Source of the DNA: BOG-931 sp963761525
GTDB lineage: Bacteria > Pseudomonadota > Alphaproteobacteria > Rhizobiales > Xanthobacteraceae
Assembly (NCBI GenBank): GCA_963761525.1
Contig: CAVXHG010000003.1
Location: 1 to 64,000 of the forward strand
DNA: 64,000 bases
Direction: 5' to 3'
This document shows, piece after piece, positions 29,993-38,340 of the stretch. Under the pieces are notes generated by a model. The model had not been told where the DNA came from and searched no databases. It saw only the letters and a list, made by a program, of their open reading frames with translations. The number at the start of each line of letters is the position of its first letter. The stretch's first letter is position 1. The translations under genes and the position numbers were made by a program.

Positions 29993-31488
29993 ATGGCAGT
30001 GACTTCCGAAGGCATACTGCGCGAAGCTTACACCTTCGACGATGTGCTGTTGAAGCCCGGCTCTGTCCGACGTGATGCCGTCGGAAGTGGATATCCGGTC
30101 GCGTATTACCCGCAGCGTCTCATTGAATATCCCGATCATCGCTTCGGCCATGGACACGGTGACCGAAGCCCACATGGCGATCGCCATGGCGCAGGCCGGC
30201 GGCATCGGCGTCATTCACCGCAATCTCGAGCCGGACGTACAGGCGGCACAGGTCCGGCAGGTGAAAAAGTTCGAGTCCGGCATGGTGGTCAATCCGGTGA
30301 CTATCCATCCCGATGCGACGCTGGCGGACGCCCTGGCGCTGATGCACGAACATCGCATCTCGGGAGTTCCGGTTGTCGAAGGGGGTGGCAATGGCCGCGC
30401 CGGCAAGCTGGTCGGCATTCTCACCAACCGCGACGTGCGCTTCGCCACCGATAAGCGGCAAAAAATCTCCGAGCTGATGACCAAGGACAGCCTTGGTCAC
30501 GGTGCGGGAAAATGTCGGCCAGGAAGAGGCCAAGCGGCTGCTGCATCAGCACCGTATCGAAAAGCTTCTTGTCGTCGATCGCGACTACCGCTGCGTCGGT
30601 CTGATCACGGTGAAGGATATCGAAAAGGCCGTCGCCAACCCGAACGCATGCAAGGACGAGCAGGGCCGACTGCGCGTCGCCGCCGCGACTTCGGTCGGCG
30701 ATGCGGGTTTCAAGCGCAGCGAAGGGCTGATCGAGGCCGGCGTCGATCTCGTCGTCGTGGACACGGCGCACGGGCATTCCAAGCGCGTGCTCGAAGCGGT
30801 CAACCGGATCAAACGGCTGTCGAACGCCGTGCAGGTGGTTGCCGGCAATGTTGCGACCGGCGAGGGCGCCAGGGCGCTGATCGATTCCGGTGCCGATTCC
30901 ATCAAGGTCGGCATCGGGCCAGGTTCGATCTGCACCACCCGAATCGTCGCCGGCGTCGGCGTGCCGCAGCTCACTGCCATTATGGATGCGGTCGAGGTGG
31001 CGCATAAGAGCAACACGCCGGTCATCGCCGACGGCGGCATCAAATATTCCGGCGACCTCGCCAAGGCGATTGCGGCCGGGGCGGACTGCGCCATGGTCGG
31101 TTCGCTGCTCGCCGGTACTGACGAAACGCCCGGCGAAGTGTTCCTCTATCAGGGCCGCTCCTACAAATCTTATCGCGGTATGGGTTCGGTTGCCGCCATG
31201 GCCCGCGGCTCGGCCGATCGTTATTTCCAGCAGGACATCAACGACACGCTCAAGCTGGTGCCGGAAGGCATCGAAGGCCAGGTCGGTTACAAGGGGCCTG
31301 TCGCAGCGGTGCTGCATCAGCTTGCCGGTGGATTGCGCGCTGCTATGGGTTATGTCGGCGCCGCTAACATTTCCGAATTTCACGATAAAGCTCAGTTCGT
31401 GCGTATTTCTTCGGCGGGCTTGCGCGAAAGCCACGTTCACGATGTCACGATCACACGTGAAAGCCCGAATTATCCCGGTAGAGGGTAG
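29993..31488 (+). CDS. guaB: inosine-5'-monophosphate dehydrogenase (two frameshifts)
   Basis: It oxidises IMP to XMP with NAD, the first committed step of GMP synthesis. The start at 29993 has GGAG nine bases upstream and leads to EGILREAYTFDDVLLKPG. Frame changes near 30065 and 30500 separate this from SLNIPIIASAMDTVTEAHMA, two CBS domains (MVVNPVTIHPDATLADALAL; NVGQEEAKRLLHQHRIEKLL) and the catalytic barrel. The active-site Cys is in KVGIGPGSICTTRIVAGVGV, followed by PVIADGGIKYSGDLAKAIAA and the flap motif YRGMGSVAAM. About 498 residues, the usual length. It starts a same-strand run of five genes ending with guaA, the next enzyme of the pathway. Confidence 0.95.
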
Positions 31489-31496
31489 GTGAACGA

Positions 31497-32054
31497 ATGG
31501 CCACTCCGGCCAACGATCCGTTTGCAAAAATACGCGCAGCAACCGATGCACACCGCGCTACGCACGGCTGCCACGCCTATCCTTACGATAATGGCCCGCT
31601 TTTAGGGGCGATGGCCGCGTCCGCTAACGCGCGCCGCATCCTGGAATTGGGCACGGCGCTCGGCTACACGGCGCTGTCGTTTGCCTCCGGTTCGCCCGGC
31701 GCCACCGTCGATACGGTTGAACGCGATCCGGATCACGCTCAGCTTGCTCGCGACAACATCACCGCGGCGGGAATGGATCACTGCATCACCGTACATGAAG
31801 GCGATTTTGCCACCGTGCTGCCGACGCTCGATCCTGGTTACGACGTCGCGTTTTTTGACGGCAATACACCGACGCCGGCGCTCCACAAAACGCTGCGCGG
31901 GCTTTTGCGCATCGGCGGTACGCTGATCACCGCCAACCTCAATCACGGCGGCACCGCGGACGGAGTCCGCAAGGCTTTGTTTGACGGCAAGATCTGGCGC
32001 AGCGCGCTGCTCGACGAGGACGGTGAGACGGCCATTAGCGTGAAACTGAAGTAG
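31497..32054 (+). CDS. class I SAM-dependent O-methyltransferase-like protein
   Basis: An intact 185-residue Rossmann methyltransferase. It has the glycine-rich SAM motif in ARRILELGTALGYTALSFAS, the acidic end of strand 2 (VDTVERDPDHAQLARDNI), and the DVAFFDGNTPTPALHKTLRG segment of the catechol-O-methyltransferase type (family 3). The substrate cannot be told from sequence. It starts 8 bases after the guaB stop with GGTGA upstream, and is followed after 13 bases by a MAPEG gene, so it belongs to the same transcription unit. Confidence 0.8.
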   Translation: MATPANDPFAKIRAATDAHRATHGCHAYPYDNGPLLGAMAASANARRILELGTALGYTALSFASGSPGATVDTVERDPDHAQLARDNITAAGMDHCITVHEGDFATVLPTLDPGYDVAFFDGNTPTPALHKTLRGLLRIGGTLITANLNHGGTADGVRKALFDGKIWRSALLDEDGETAISVKLK

Positions 32055-32067
32055 CCGGGGGAAGCCG

Positions 32068-32502
32068 ATGACCGTTCAGGAAATCCTGCTGCCGTTATTC
32101 GTCGAAGTGATTCTGACGTTCCTGTTGTTGTTCGCCCTGTTGCCGCTGCGTGCCGGCGATTACAAATCCGGCGTCGCCACCGATGACAATATTGCGTTGC
32201 GAGAGCCGAACTGGTCGAAGCGTTCGCAGCAAGTCGCCTATTCTTTTTCGAACCAGTTTGAATTGCCGGTGCTGTTCTATGTTCTGACCATCCTGGCCTA
32301 CATCACGCATCTTGCGGGTCTTGCATTCGTCATTCTCGCCTGGATTTTCGTTATTTTCCGTATTCTTCAGGCCGTGGTGCATGTCACCATTAATAAGGTG
32401 CGCGTTCGCGGATTTCTCTTCGGTATTGCGGCGATTGCGCTTGCCATCAACTGGGCGATCTACATTTTCGAAGTGCTGACAATGCCGCGGCCTGTTCTGT
32501 GA
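32068..32502 (+). CDS. MAPEG family integral membrane protein
   Basis: A 144-residue protein with four predicted helices in the MAPEG pattern (membrane-associated proteins in eicosanoid and glutathione metabolism): ILLPLFVEVILTFLLLFALL, then the polar SNQFELPVLFYVLTILAYIT segment with the family F/N-x-x-E-x-P-x-x-F-Y motif, LAFVILAWIFVIFRILQAVV, and GFLFGIAAIALAINWAIYIF. The frame is intact. Bacterial members are mostly uncharacterised. It lies between the methyltransferase and rsmB with short gaps, on the same strand. Confidence 0.8.
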   Translation: MTVQEILLPLFVEVILTFLLLFALLPLRAGDYKSGVATDDNIALREPNWSKRSQQVAYSFSNQFELPVLFYVLTILAYITHLAGLAFVILAWIFVIFRILQAVVHVTINKVRVRGFLFGIAAIALAINWAIYIFEVLTMPRPVL

Positions 32503-32512
32503 ACAGGTCAAA

Positions 32513-33814
32513 ATGACACCGTCTGCCCGTCTTTCCGCTGCCATCGAAGTCTTTGCCGATATCGAAGCGCGACGCCGGCCGGCGGCGGATGCGCTCAAGG
32601 ATTGGGGGCTGTCGCATCGCTTTGCCGGCTCATCCGACCGCGCCGCGATTGCCGGGCTGGTTTATGACGCGCTGCGCCGCAAGGCTTCGTCAGCGTGGCT
32701 GATGGGTGAAACCACCGCGCGCGCGGAACTGATCGGCATGCTTCGCCGCGAGCGCGGTCTCGACGTCGCCGCGATCGCTGCGCTGTGCAGCGGCGAACGC
32801 TACGCCCCGGCGCCATTGACCGCAGCAGAAAGCGCGGCGCTTAACGCCGACGCGATTGCGAATGCGCCGCTTTATGTGCAGGGCGAATATCCGGAATGGC
32901 TCGATGCGCATCTCGCCCGGATGTTCGGCGATGAGCGCGGCGAGGAGGGCGCGGCGCTCTCCAATCGTGCGCCGCTCGACATGCGCGTGAACACGCTCAA
33001 GGCCGAGCGTGAGGAATTGTTGCCCAAGCTTGAACATCTCAAAGCCGAGCCGACGCGCTGGTCGCCCGTTGGACTTCGCATTCACATGAGCGCCGATGCC
33101 AAAAGCCCGGCGCTGCACGCAGAGCCGCCCTTCATCAAGGGCTTTGTCGAAATCCAGGATGAAGGGTCGCAAATCGCCGCGTTGCTGGCAGGAGCGAAAC
33201 CGGGCGAGCAGGTGATCGATCTTGCCGCCGGTGCCGGCGGCAAGACGCTGGCGTTATCGGCGGCGATGGAAAATCGCGGCCAGATTTTTGCGACCGATAT
33301 CGACAAGCGCCAGCTTGCGCCAATTCATGACCGTCTCGCGCGCGCTGGCGCGCGCAACGTTCAGGTCCGCACGCCTCGCGGCGAGACCGATATCCTTGCC
33401 GATTTAGCCGGCCGCGCCGATCTCGTTCTGATCGACGCGCCATGCACCGGAACCGGGACCTGGCGGCGCAATCCCGACGCCAAGTGGCGTATGCGTCCGG
33501 GCGCGCTCGCCGAGCGGCAAAAGCAGCAAGTCACGCTGCTCGACCGCGCCGTGGCCCTGACCAAGCCAGGCGGCCGCATCGCCTACATTACCTGTTCGGT
33601 GCTCGCCGAAGAGAACGGCGACCAGATTAAAGCTTTCACCGGCCGGCACGGCGATTTTTCCGTGGAAAAGCCTGCCGATACGGCGCTGGCGTTGGGCGAG
33701 CGAGCCTATCTTTTTGGCCGCGCGGCGCTTATCTCGGACCATGGTTTGCTGATGACGCCGCGCCGGACCGATACCGACGGGTTTTTCGTCAGCCTGCTAC
33801 GGCGCTCATCATGA
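32513..33814 (+). CDS. rsmB: RsmB/NOP family rRNA cytosine-C5 methyltransferase
   Basis: It methylates a cytosine in rRNA (C967 of 16S rRNA in E. coli RsmB). The intact 433-residue product has an N-terminal NusB-like helical domain (DWGLSHRFAGSSDRAAIAGL), a linker with MRVNTLKAEREELLP, and the methyltransferase core: GFVEIQDEGSQIAALLAGAK, SAM motif VIDLAAGAGGKTLALSAAME, the proline-cysteine motif VLIDAPCTGTGTWRRNPDAK and the catalytic Cys in IAYITCSVLAEENGDQ. The symbol is given on family grounds; the exact target base may differ in Alphaproteobacteria. Its stop overlaps the guaA start by 4 bases, so translation is coupled. Confidence 0.88.
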   Translation: MTPSARLSAAIEVFADIEARRRPAADALKDWGLSHRFAGSSDRAAIAGLVYDALRRKASSAWLMGETTARAELIGMLRRERGLDVAAIAALCSGERYAPAPLTAAESAALNADAIANAPLYVQGEYPEWLDAHLARMFGDERGEEGAALSNRAPLDMRVNTLKAEREELLPKLEHLKAEPTRWSPVGLRIHMSADAKSPALHAEPPFIKGFVEIQDEGSQIAALLAGAKPGEQVIDLAAGAGGKTLALSAAMENRGQIFATDIDKRQLAPIHDRLARAGARNVQVRTPRGETDILADLAGRADLVLIDAPCTGTGTWRRNPDAKWRMRPGALAERQKQQVTLLDRAVALTKPGGRIAYITCSVLAEENGDQIKAFTGRHGDFSVEKPADTALALGERAYLFGRAALISDHGLLMTPRRTDTDGFFVSLLRRSS

Positions 33815-35448
33815 CACCACCTGCAGCCACTCAACGAATCGACGCGGCTTCCTTAGAAGCCGCCACGGAACCCAGGGATCCGGTTTCGCACGATAAAATT
33901 CTGATCGTCGATTTTGGCTCGCAGGTTACCCAGCTCATTGCGCGGCGCGTGCGCGAGGAGCGGGTCTATTGCGAGGTCGTGCCTTATCAGAAGGCCGAGA
34001 GCGCGCTGCGCGAGATGAAGCCGAAGGCTGTCATTCTGTCAGGCGGCCCGGCGGGCGTGCTCGACAAGGATGCGCCGCTTGCGCCAATGGCGGTCTTTCA
34101 AGCCGGCATTCCGGTGCTCGGCATCTGCTATGGCGAACAGGCCATGGCGCACCAGCTCGGGGGCATGGTCGAGGCCGGCCACCACCGCGAATTCGGCCGG
34201 GCCGAAGTCGAGGTAACCAAACCATCAGCGCTCACCGACGGCGTGTGGGAAGTCGGCCAGCGCTATCCGGTTTGGATGAGCCACGGCGATCGCGTCACCC
34301 GGCTGCCTGAAGGCTTTACCGCGATTGGCACTTCGCCCAACGCGCCGATTGCGATCATCGCCGACGAAAAACGCAAGTTCTACGCGACGCAATTCCATCT
34401 TGAGGTCGTGCACACCCCGCACGGTGCGGCGCTGCTGCGCAATTTCGTCCGCAGGATCGCGGGCTGCACCGGCGACTGGACGATGCGCGCGTTCAAGGAA
34501 GAGGCGATCGAGAAAATCCGCCGTCAGGTTGGTAAGGGCAGGGTGATCTGCGGATTGTCCGGTGGCGTCAACTCCGCGGTCGCCGCAGTCCTGATCCACG
34601 AAGCGATCGGCGATCAACTGACCTGCGTGTTCGTCGATCACGGCCTGCTGCGTCTTGCGGAAGGCGAAAAAGTCACGGCGCTGTTCCGCGGCCACTACAA
34701 CATTCCGCTGGTTCACGTCGATGCCTCCGAGACATTCCTGAGCGCGCTCACCGGCATCGAAGACCCCGAGCAAAAACGCAAAACCATCGGTAAGCTCTTC
34801 ATCGATGTGTTCGAGGCCGAAGCCAAGAAAATCGCAAATGACGGAAAAGGCTCGGCAGATTTCCTGGCTCAGGGCACGCTCTATCCCGACGTGATCGAGA
34901 GCGTCTCGTTCACCGGCGGTCCGTCGGTGACGATCAAGTCGCACCACAACGTCGGCGGCTTGCCTGAGCGCATGAATATGAAGCTGGTCGAGCCGCTGCG
35001 CGAATTATTCAAGGACGAAGTCCGCGCGCTCGGCCGCGAACTCGGCTTGCCCGAGGTCTTTGTCGGCCGCCATCCGTTCCCCGGTCCCGGCCTCGCGATT
35101 CGCTGCCCCGGCGCGATCAGCAAAGAGCGACTCGACATTCTTCGCCTCGCCGACGACGTCTTCATCGAGGAAATCCGCCGCGCCGGCCTCTACGACGATA
35201 TCTGGCAGGCGTTCGCGGTGCTACTGCCGGTGCGCACTGTCGGTGTCATGGGCGATTACCGCACTTACGATTACGTGGTCGGGTTGCGCGCTGTGACCTC
35301 GACCGACGGCATGACCGCCGACTTCTATCCGTTCGACATGAAATTCATCGGCGCAGTCGCGACCCGCATCATCAACGAAGTCAAAGGCGTCAACCGCGTG
35401 GTTTACGATGTAACGAGCAAGCCGCCCGGCACCATCGAGTGGGAGTGA
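33811..35448 (+). CDS. guaA: GMP synthase (glutamine-hydrolysing), with an unusual P-loop residue
   Basis: It amidates XMP to GMP. The intact 545-residue protein has the class I amidotransferase domain (ILIVDFGSQVTQLIARRVRE, nucleophile Cys in VLGICYGEQAMAHQLGG, His/Glu in YATQFHLEVVHTPHG), the ATP-pyrophosphatase domain and the C-terminal dimerisation domain (VGVMGDYRTYDYVVGLRAVT to KPPGTIEWE). The pyrophosphatase P-loop, SGGVDS in the family, reads SGGVNS here: codon AAC at 34570-34572 gives Asn254 instead of Asp, a single G-to-A difference. That Asp is nearly invariant, so this is either an error or a damaging change. The gene closes the guaB-to-guaA run. Confidence 0.95.
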   Translation: MTPPAATQRIDAASLEAATEPRDPVSHDKILIVDFGSQVTQLIARRVREERVYCEVVPYQKAESALREMKPKAVILSGGPAGVLDKDAPLAPMAVFQAGIPVLGICYGEQAMAHQLGGMVEAGHHREFGRAEVEVTKPSALTDGVWEVGQRYPVWMSHGDRVTRLPEGFTAIGTSPNAPIAIIADEKRKFYATQFHLEVVHTPHGAALLRNFVRRIAGCTGDWTMRAFKEEAIEKIRRQVGKGRVICGLSGGVNSAVAAVLIHEAIGDQLTCVFVDHGLLRLAEGEKVTALFRGHYNIPLVHVDASETFLSALTGIEDPEQKRKTIGKLFIDVFEAEAKKIANDGKGSADFLAQGTLYPDVIESVSFTGGPSVTIKSHHNVGGLPERMNMKLVEPLRELFKDEVRALGRELGLPEVFVGRHPFPGPGLAIRCPGAISKERLDILRLADDVFIEEIRRAGLYDDIWQAFAVLLPVRTVGVMGDYRTYDYVVGLRAVTSTDGMTADFYPFDMKFIGAVATRIINEVKGVNRVVYDVTSKPPGTIEWE

Positions 35449-35518
35449 GGGGAAGTACTGTTGAAACAGAATAGGCCAAAGCAGCGTACGATAGGCAATG
35501 CTGTCTTAGCAGCGGAAA

Positions 35519-36106
35519 TCACGTGCCAGCAGCTCTTGCTGCCATCTGCTGGAACAACGCGTCCGCTTGCGCCGGTGATAGGCTGGTGTCAGCTGCAATC
35601 CACCAAGCCAGCACCGCGAGAAACGCGCCGGAAATGAATTGGACGGCAAACTCAAGCGATGCATCTGCCTCGCCGATCCACTTCTCGATAAGCTCGGATC
35701 GAACCGCGCGCCGAATGCGCTCGCGGAATTTGTCGTGGATGGTGTCGCCGCCGCTTGCGAGCAGCGTGCGATGAAGGGACCGGAAAGCGTGTGCATGCTC
35801 GAACATCGGCCGGCTGAACATAAATAGGCGACCGCTCGTCTCCGATTGGGCTGACTGCTGCCGGTTGCTTAGCGAGCGAAGATGCTCATCGATCGTCGCG
35901 CTGCGCAGTTCTTCTTTGTCGGCATAATGCGTGTAGAAGGTCGACCTCCCGATATTTGCCTTCTCGCAGAGATCCGCGACCGTGATCGGCGCATATCCGC
36001 GCTCCGGGATCAAGGTGATGAGCGCGTCCTGCAATAGGGCATGCGTTCGCGCGACGCGGCGGTCGATCATGCCCGTCTTGTCTGTCCGTTCGATTTTCAT
36101 GGCCAC
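35519..36106 (-). CDS. TetR/AcrR family transcriptional regulator
   Basis: An intact 195-residue repressor-type protein. The N-terminal helix-turn-helix reads RRVARTHALLQDALITLIPE, then YAPITVADLCEKANIGRSTF and YTHYADKEELRSATIDEH, a standard TetR DNA-binding domain. The larger C-terminal part would bind an unknown ligand and dimerise; it ends PAQADALFQQMAARAAGT. A GTG start at 36106 and an ATG at 36100 are both possible. It is transcribed away from a methyltransferase gene, and the 142-base divergent gap holds a strong inverted repeat, so autoregulation and control of the neighbour are likely. Confidence 0.9.
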   Translation of the reverse strand: MAMKIERTDKTGMIDRRVARTHALLQDALITLIPERGYAPITVADLCEKANIGRSTFYTHYADKEELRSATIDEHLRSLSNRQQSAQSETSGRLFMFSRPMFEHAHAFRSLHRTLLASGGDTIHDKFRERIRRAVRSELIEKWIGEADASLEFAVQFISGAFLAVLAWWIAADTSLSPAQADALFQQMAARAAGT

Positions 36107-36127
36107 AATCGCCTAGCGTGCGCAGTT

Positions 36128-36179
36128 CTGGACACCCATTCGTTCGGTGTCCATCAACACTGCTTCTGAACACGATGTT
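36128..36179. promoter_or_regulatory. two operator-like inverted repeats between the TetR gene and methyltransferase gene
   Basis: The first is TGGACACC (36128-36135) with GGTGTCCA (36145-36152), a perfect 8-bp inverted repeat with a 9-base spacer. The second is GAACACGATGTTC (36167-36179), a 5-bp repeat around CGA. Both lie in the divergent gap and are of the size and symmetry bound by TetR dimers. The assignment to this regulator is inferred from position. Confidence 0.5.
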
Positions 36180-36248
36180 CGGGATGATACACCATGTCCA
36201 GGAACTGAATACTTGGATACTGCGGTGATCTAAGAGGAGGCGCCATTC

Positions 36249-37128
36249 ATGCACGGATTTGGTCGTCACATCGTCATAGGGCCGCAGTCTCGTAGCGGTG
36301 CCGTCGCGCTCGTCCTCTTTGCCAAGCTCGCCTTGATTGTTGCTGTCCTGATCCTGATGCAATTCGGGGCAGGCTATCTCGGCGCCGGAATCTGGGTGGT
36401 GGCGTTCCATGGGATTGTTCTGGCGGCGATCGTGGCATTCCTAATCTGGGGTCGCGCTCGTCACAGGAGCCTTGTCGGCAGCGGCATGCAGCGCGTGGGC
36501 GATCAGGCCAGCGGCATCGTTCTGCACGGAGCGGCAGGTTACGATTTGCTCACCCGCATTCTGACCTTCGGCCGGGAAGGTCGGTTCCGTGAGCTTATGC
36601 TTCGCGTCGCGGCGCTCCAGCCTGGAGAAGCGGTGCTCGACGTCGCCTGTGGAACGGGGACGCTCGCCATTGCTGCGAAGCGCCAAGTCGGCGCAGAGGG
36701 AAGCGTGACCGGCATCGACGCATCGCCCGAGATGATCGAGCGGGCACGGGTCAAAGCCGAAAGGGCCGGCCTTAATGTCACCTTCGTCAACGGAACAGCC
36801 CAGCGACTTCCCTTTGGCGACGGGCAATTCGACATCGTGATGGGCACGCTCATGCTGCATCACCTGCCAAAGCCCGTGCGATTGGCGTTTGCTCGTGAGG
36901 CTCGGCGCGTGCTGAAGCCTGGGGGTCGGCTGCTGCTGATCGACTTCGGGAAGCCCCCGCGGCAATCTCGTCTGCCCCGGCTCCATCGGCACGGACATGC
37001 CGACATGCATATGATCGGCGCGCTGCTGGCGGAGGAGCGGTTTCGAGATCAGCGATACCGGTACGGTCGGAACGAAGAACCTGAACTATATCCGCGCGAA
37101 AGCAGGAACGGCTTGGCTGGCCGAGTAA
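36249..37128 (+). CDS. membrane-anchored class I methyltransferase (UbiE-like; one frameshift)
   Basis: The N-terminus has two hydrophobic helices (VALVLFAKLALIVAVLILMQ and GIWVVAFHGIVLAAIVAFLI), unusual for this enzyme class. The catalytic part follows with SAM motif AVLDVACGTGTLAIAAKRQV, VTGIDASPEMIERARVKAER and FDIVMGTLMLHHLPKPVRLA, then RVLKPGGRLLLIDFGKPP, all as in UbiE/Coq5-type methyltransferases. After a frame change near 36960-37040 the C-terminus reads FEISDTGTVGTKNLNYIRAK and AGTAWLAE, ending at 37128. An AGAGGAGG site precedes the ATG at 36249. The substrate may be a membrane lipid or quinone; control by the divergent TetR protein is likely. Confidence 0.8.
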
Positions 37129-37290
37129 CAAGAGTCAGCGCCGAGCGAAGCCACATCCGTCCCGCAGCACAAAGTTTGGGGGGCAAGACGGTTCTTTGCA
37201 GCACGCTTAAAGTTTGCACAGAAATTTCAGCGCGCTACCATGCTTTAGAATAATCGAGTGGAAATAAGGGTAGCAGCGTAGGAGATCGCT

Positions 37291-37674
37291 ATGCCGCATT
37301 ATACCGCAGTCGTCACCTTGCTCGCCGTAGCCTTCTATTTCTTCCTGGCAACGCGCGTTGCCGCCGCGCGCGGCAAGTTCGGCGTGCAGCTTCCGGCAAC
37401 GTTAGGCAATCCCGATTTCGAACGCATCTATCGCGTGCACGTGAACACGCTCGAATGGATGCCAACGTTTTTGGCGCCGTTGTGGCTTTGCGCGATTTAC
37501 CTCAACGACGTCGCCGCCGCGGTGCTCGGGCTTGTCTGGATCGGCGGGCGCGTTTTGTATTATATCGGCTACCGCGAAGCTGCGGAGAAACGCCTTCCTG
37601 GGTTCTTCATTCAATCAAGCGTATGTGGCTTGTTGTTCATCGGCGCTCTTGCCGGCATCATCATGCACTGGTGA
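37291..37674 (+). CDS. MAPEG family membrane protein
   Basis: An intact 127-residue protein with four helices in MAPEG order: YTAVVTLLAVAFYFFLATRV, a polar loop with NPDFERIYRVHVNTLEWMPT (the family E/N-x-x-E-x-x-P/F-x-F motif), AAAVLGLVWIGGRVLYYIGY and SVCGLLFIGALAGIIMHW. The R-x-H-x-N-x-x-E pattern resembles glutathione-dependent members such as MGST. It is unrelated in detail to the other MAPEG gene 5 kb upstream. It ends one base before the convergent propeller gene. Confidence 0.85.
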   Translation: MPHYTAVVTLLAVAFYFFLATRVAAARGKFGVQLPATLGNPDFERIYRVHVNTLEWMPTFLAPLWLCAIYLNDVAAAVLGLVWIGGRVLYYIGYREAAEKRLPGFFIQSSVCGLLFIGALAGIIMHW

Positions 37675-38331
37675 CTACGGGCGTGGGGCGGACTTGGCGT
37701 CACGCTTGGGCCGGCGGACGGCCCGTACTTTCCCGCTACTTTGGCCGCCGCAGAAAAACCGATCGGCGCCATCGGATTCCAGTCCCGAAATACCGACTCC
37801 CGCCGGCATATCGAGTGTTTCCAGGACTTCTCCGGTGCGTGGATCGACGTGCCGCAAGTCGCATTCGTCGCCCTCAAGCGTGGCGTGCCAGAGTTCTCCC
37901 TCGACCCAGGTCACTCCGGTGACGAAGCGGTTTGATTCGATGGTGCGAAGAACCGCCCCCGAGTTTGGATCGATCTGATGGATTTTCCGGTTGCGGTATT
38001 GCCCCATCCAAAGCGTTCCTTCGGCCCACGCCAATCCAGATCCGGCGCCGCCGGGCGCGGGAATTGTGCTGAGCACGCGGCCGGTGTTCGGATCGATCTT
38101 CTGGATGCGGTCGCCGGAGAGCTGGAACAGATGTTTGCCGTCGAAAGCCGTTCCGGCATGAGCGGCGGCATCGATCGCGCGGACTTTCTCTCCAGTCTCG
38201 GGATCAAACGCGTTCAGCTTGTCTCCCGATGCAAACCAGACGTGTTCACCGTCGTAGGTGACCCCGGCGACCTGTTCGACGCCGGGGAAGGGGCCGTATT
38301 CGCGGATGATTTCGGCTGCTGATTGTTTCAT
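37675..38331 (-). CDS. small beta-propeller protein of unknown function
   Basis: An intact 218-residue protein made of short repeats of the YncE/Vgb/PQQ-like propeller type: GVTYDGEHVWFASGDKLNAF, GTAFDGKHLFQLSGDRIQKI, GLAWAEGTLWMGQYRNRKIH, GVTWVEGELWHATLEGDECD, each followed by a D-P-x-T/S-G turn (DPETGEK, DPNTGRV, DPNSGAV, DPRTGEV). No signal peptide is visible, so it is probably cytoplasmic. The tail is basic. The function cannot be deduced. It abuts a helix-turn-helix gene upstream on the same strand (9 bases), so both may be co-transcribed. Confidence 0.75.
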   Translation of the reverse strand: MKQSAAEIIREYGPFPGVEQVAGVTYDGEHVWFASGDKLNAFDPETGEKVRAIDAAAHAGTAFDGKHLFQLSGDRIQKIDPNTGRVLSTIPAPGGAGSGLAWAEGTLWMGQYRNRKIHQIDPNSGAVLRTIESNRFVTGVTWVEGELWHATLEGDECDLRHVDPRTGEVLETLDMPAGVGISGLESDGADRFFCGGQSSGKVRAVRRPKRDAKSAPRP

Positions 38332-38340
38332 GCGCCAAAC

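Noticed and set aside
35519..36106. TetR regulator as controller of the gad cluster
   Set aside because: It is more than 20 kb away and its divergent gap carries its own operator-like repeats.
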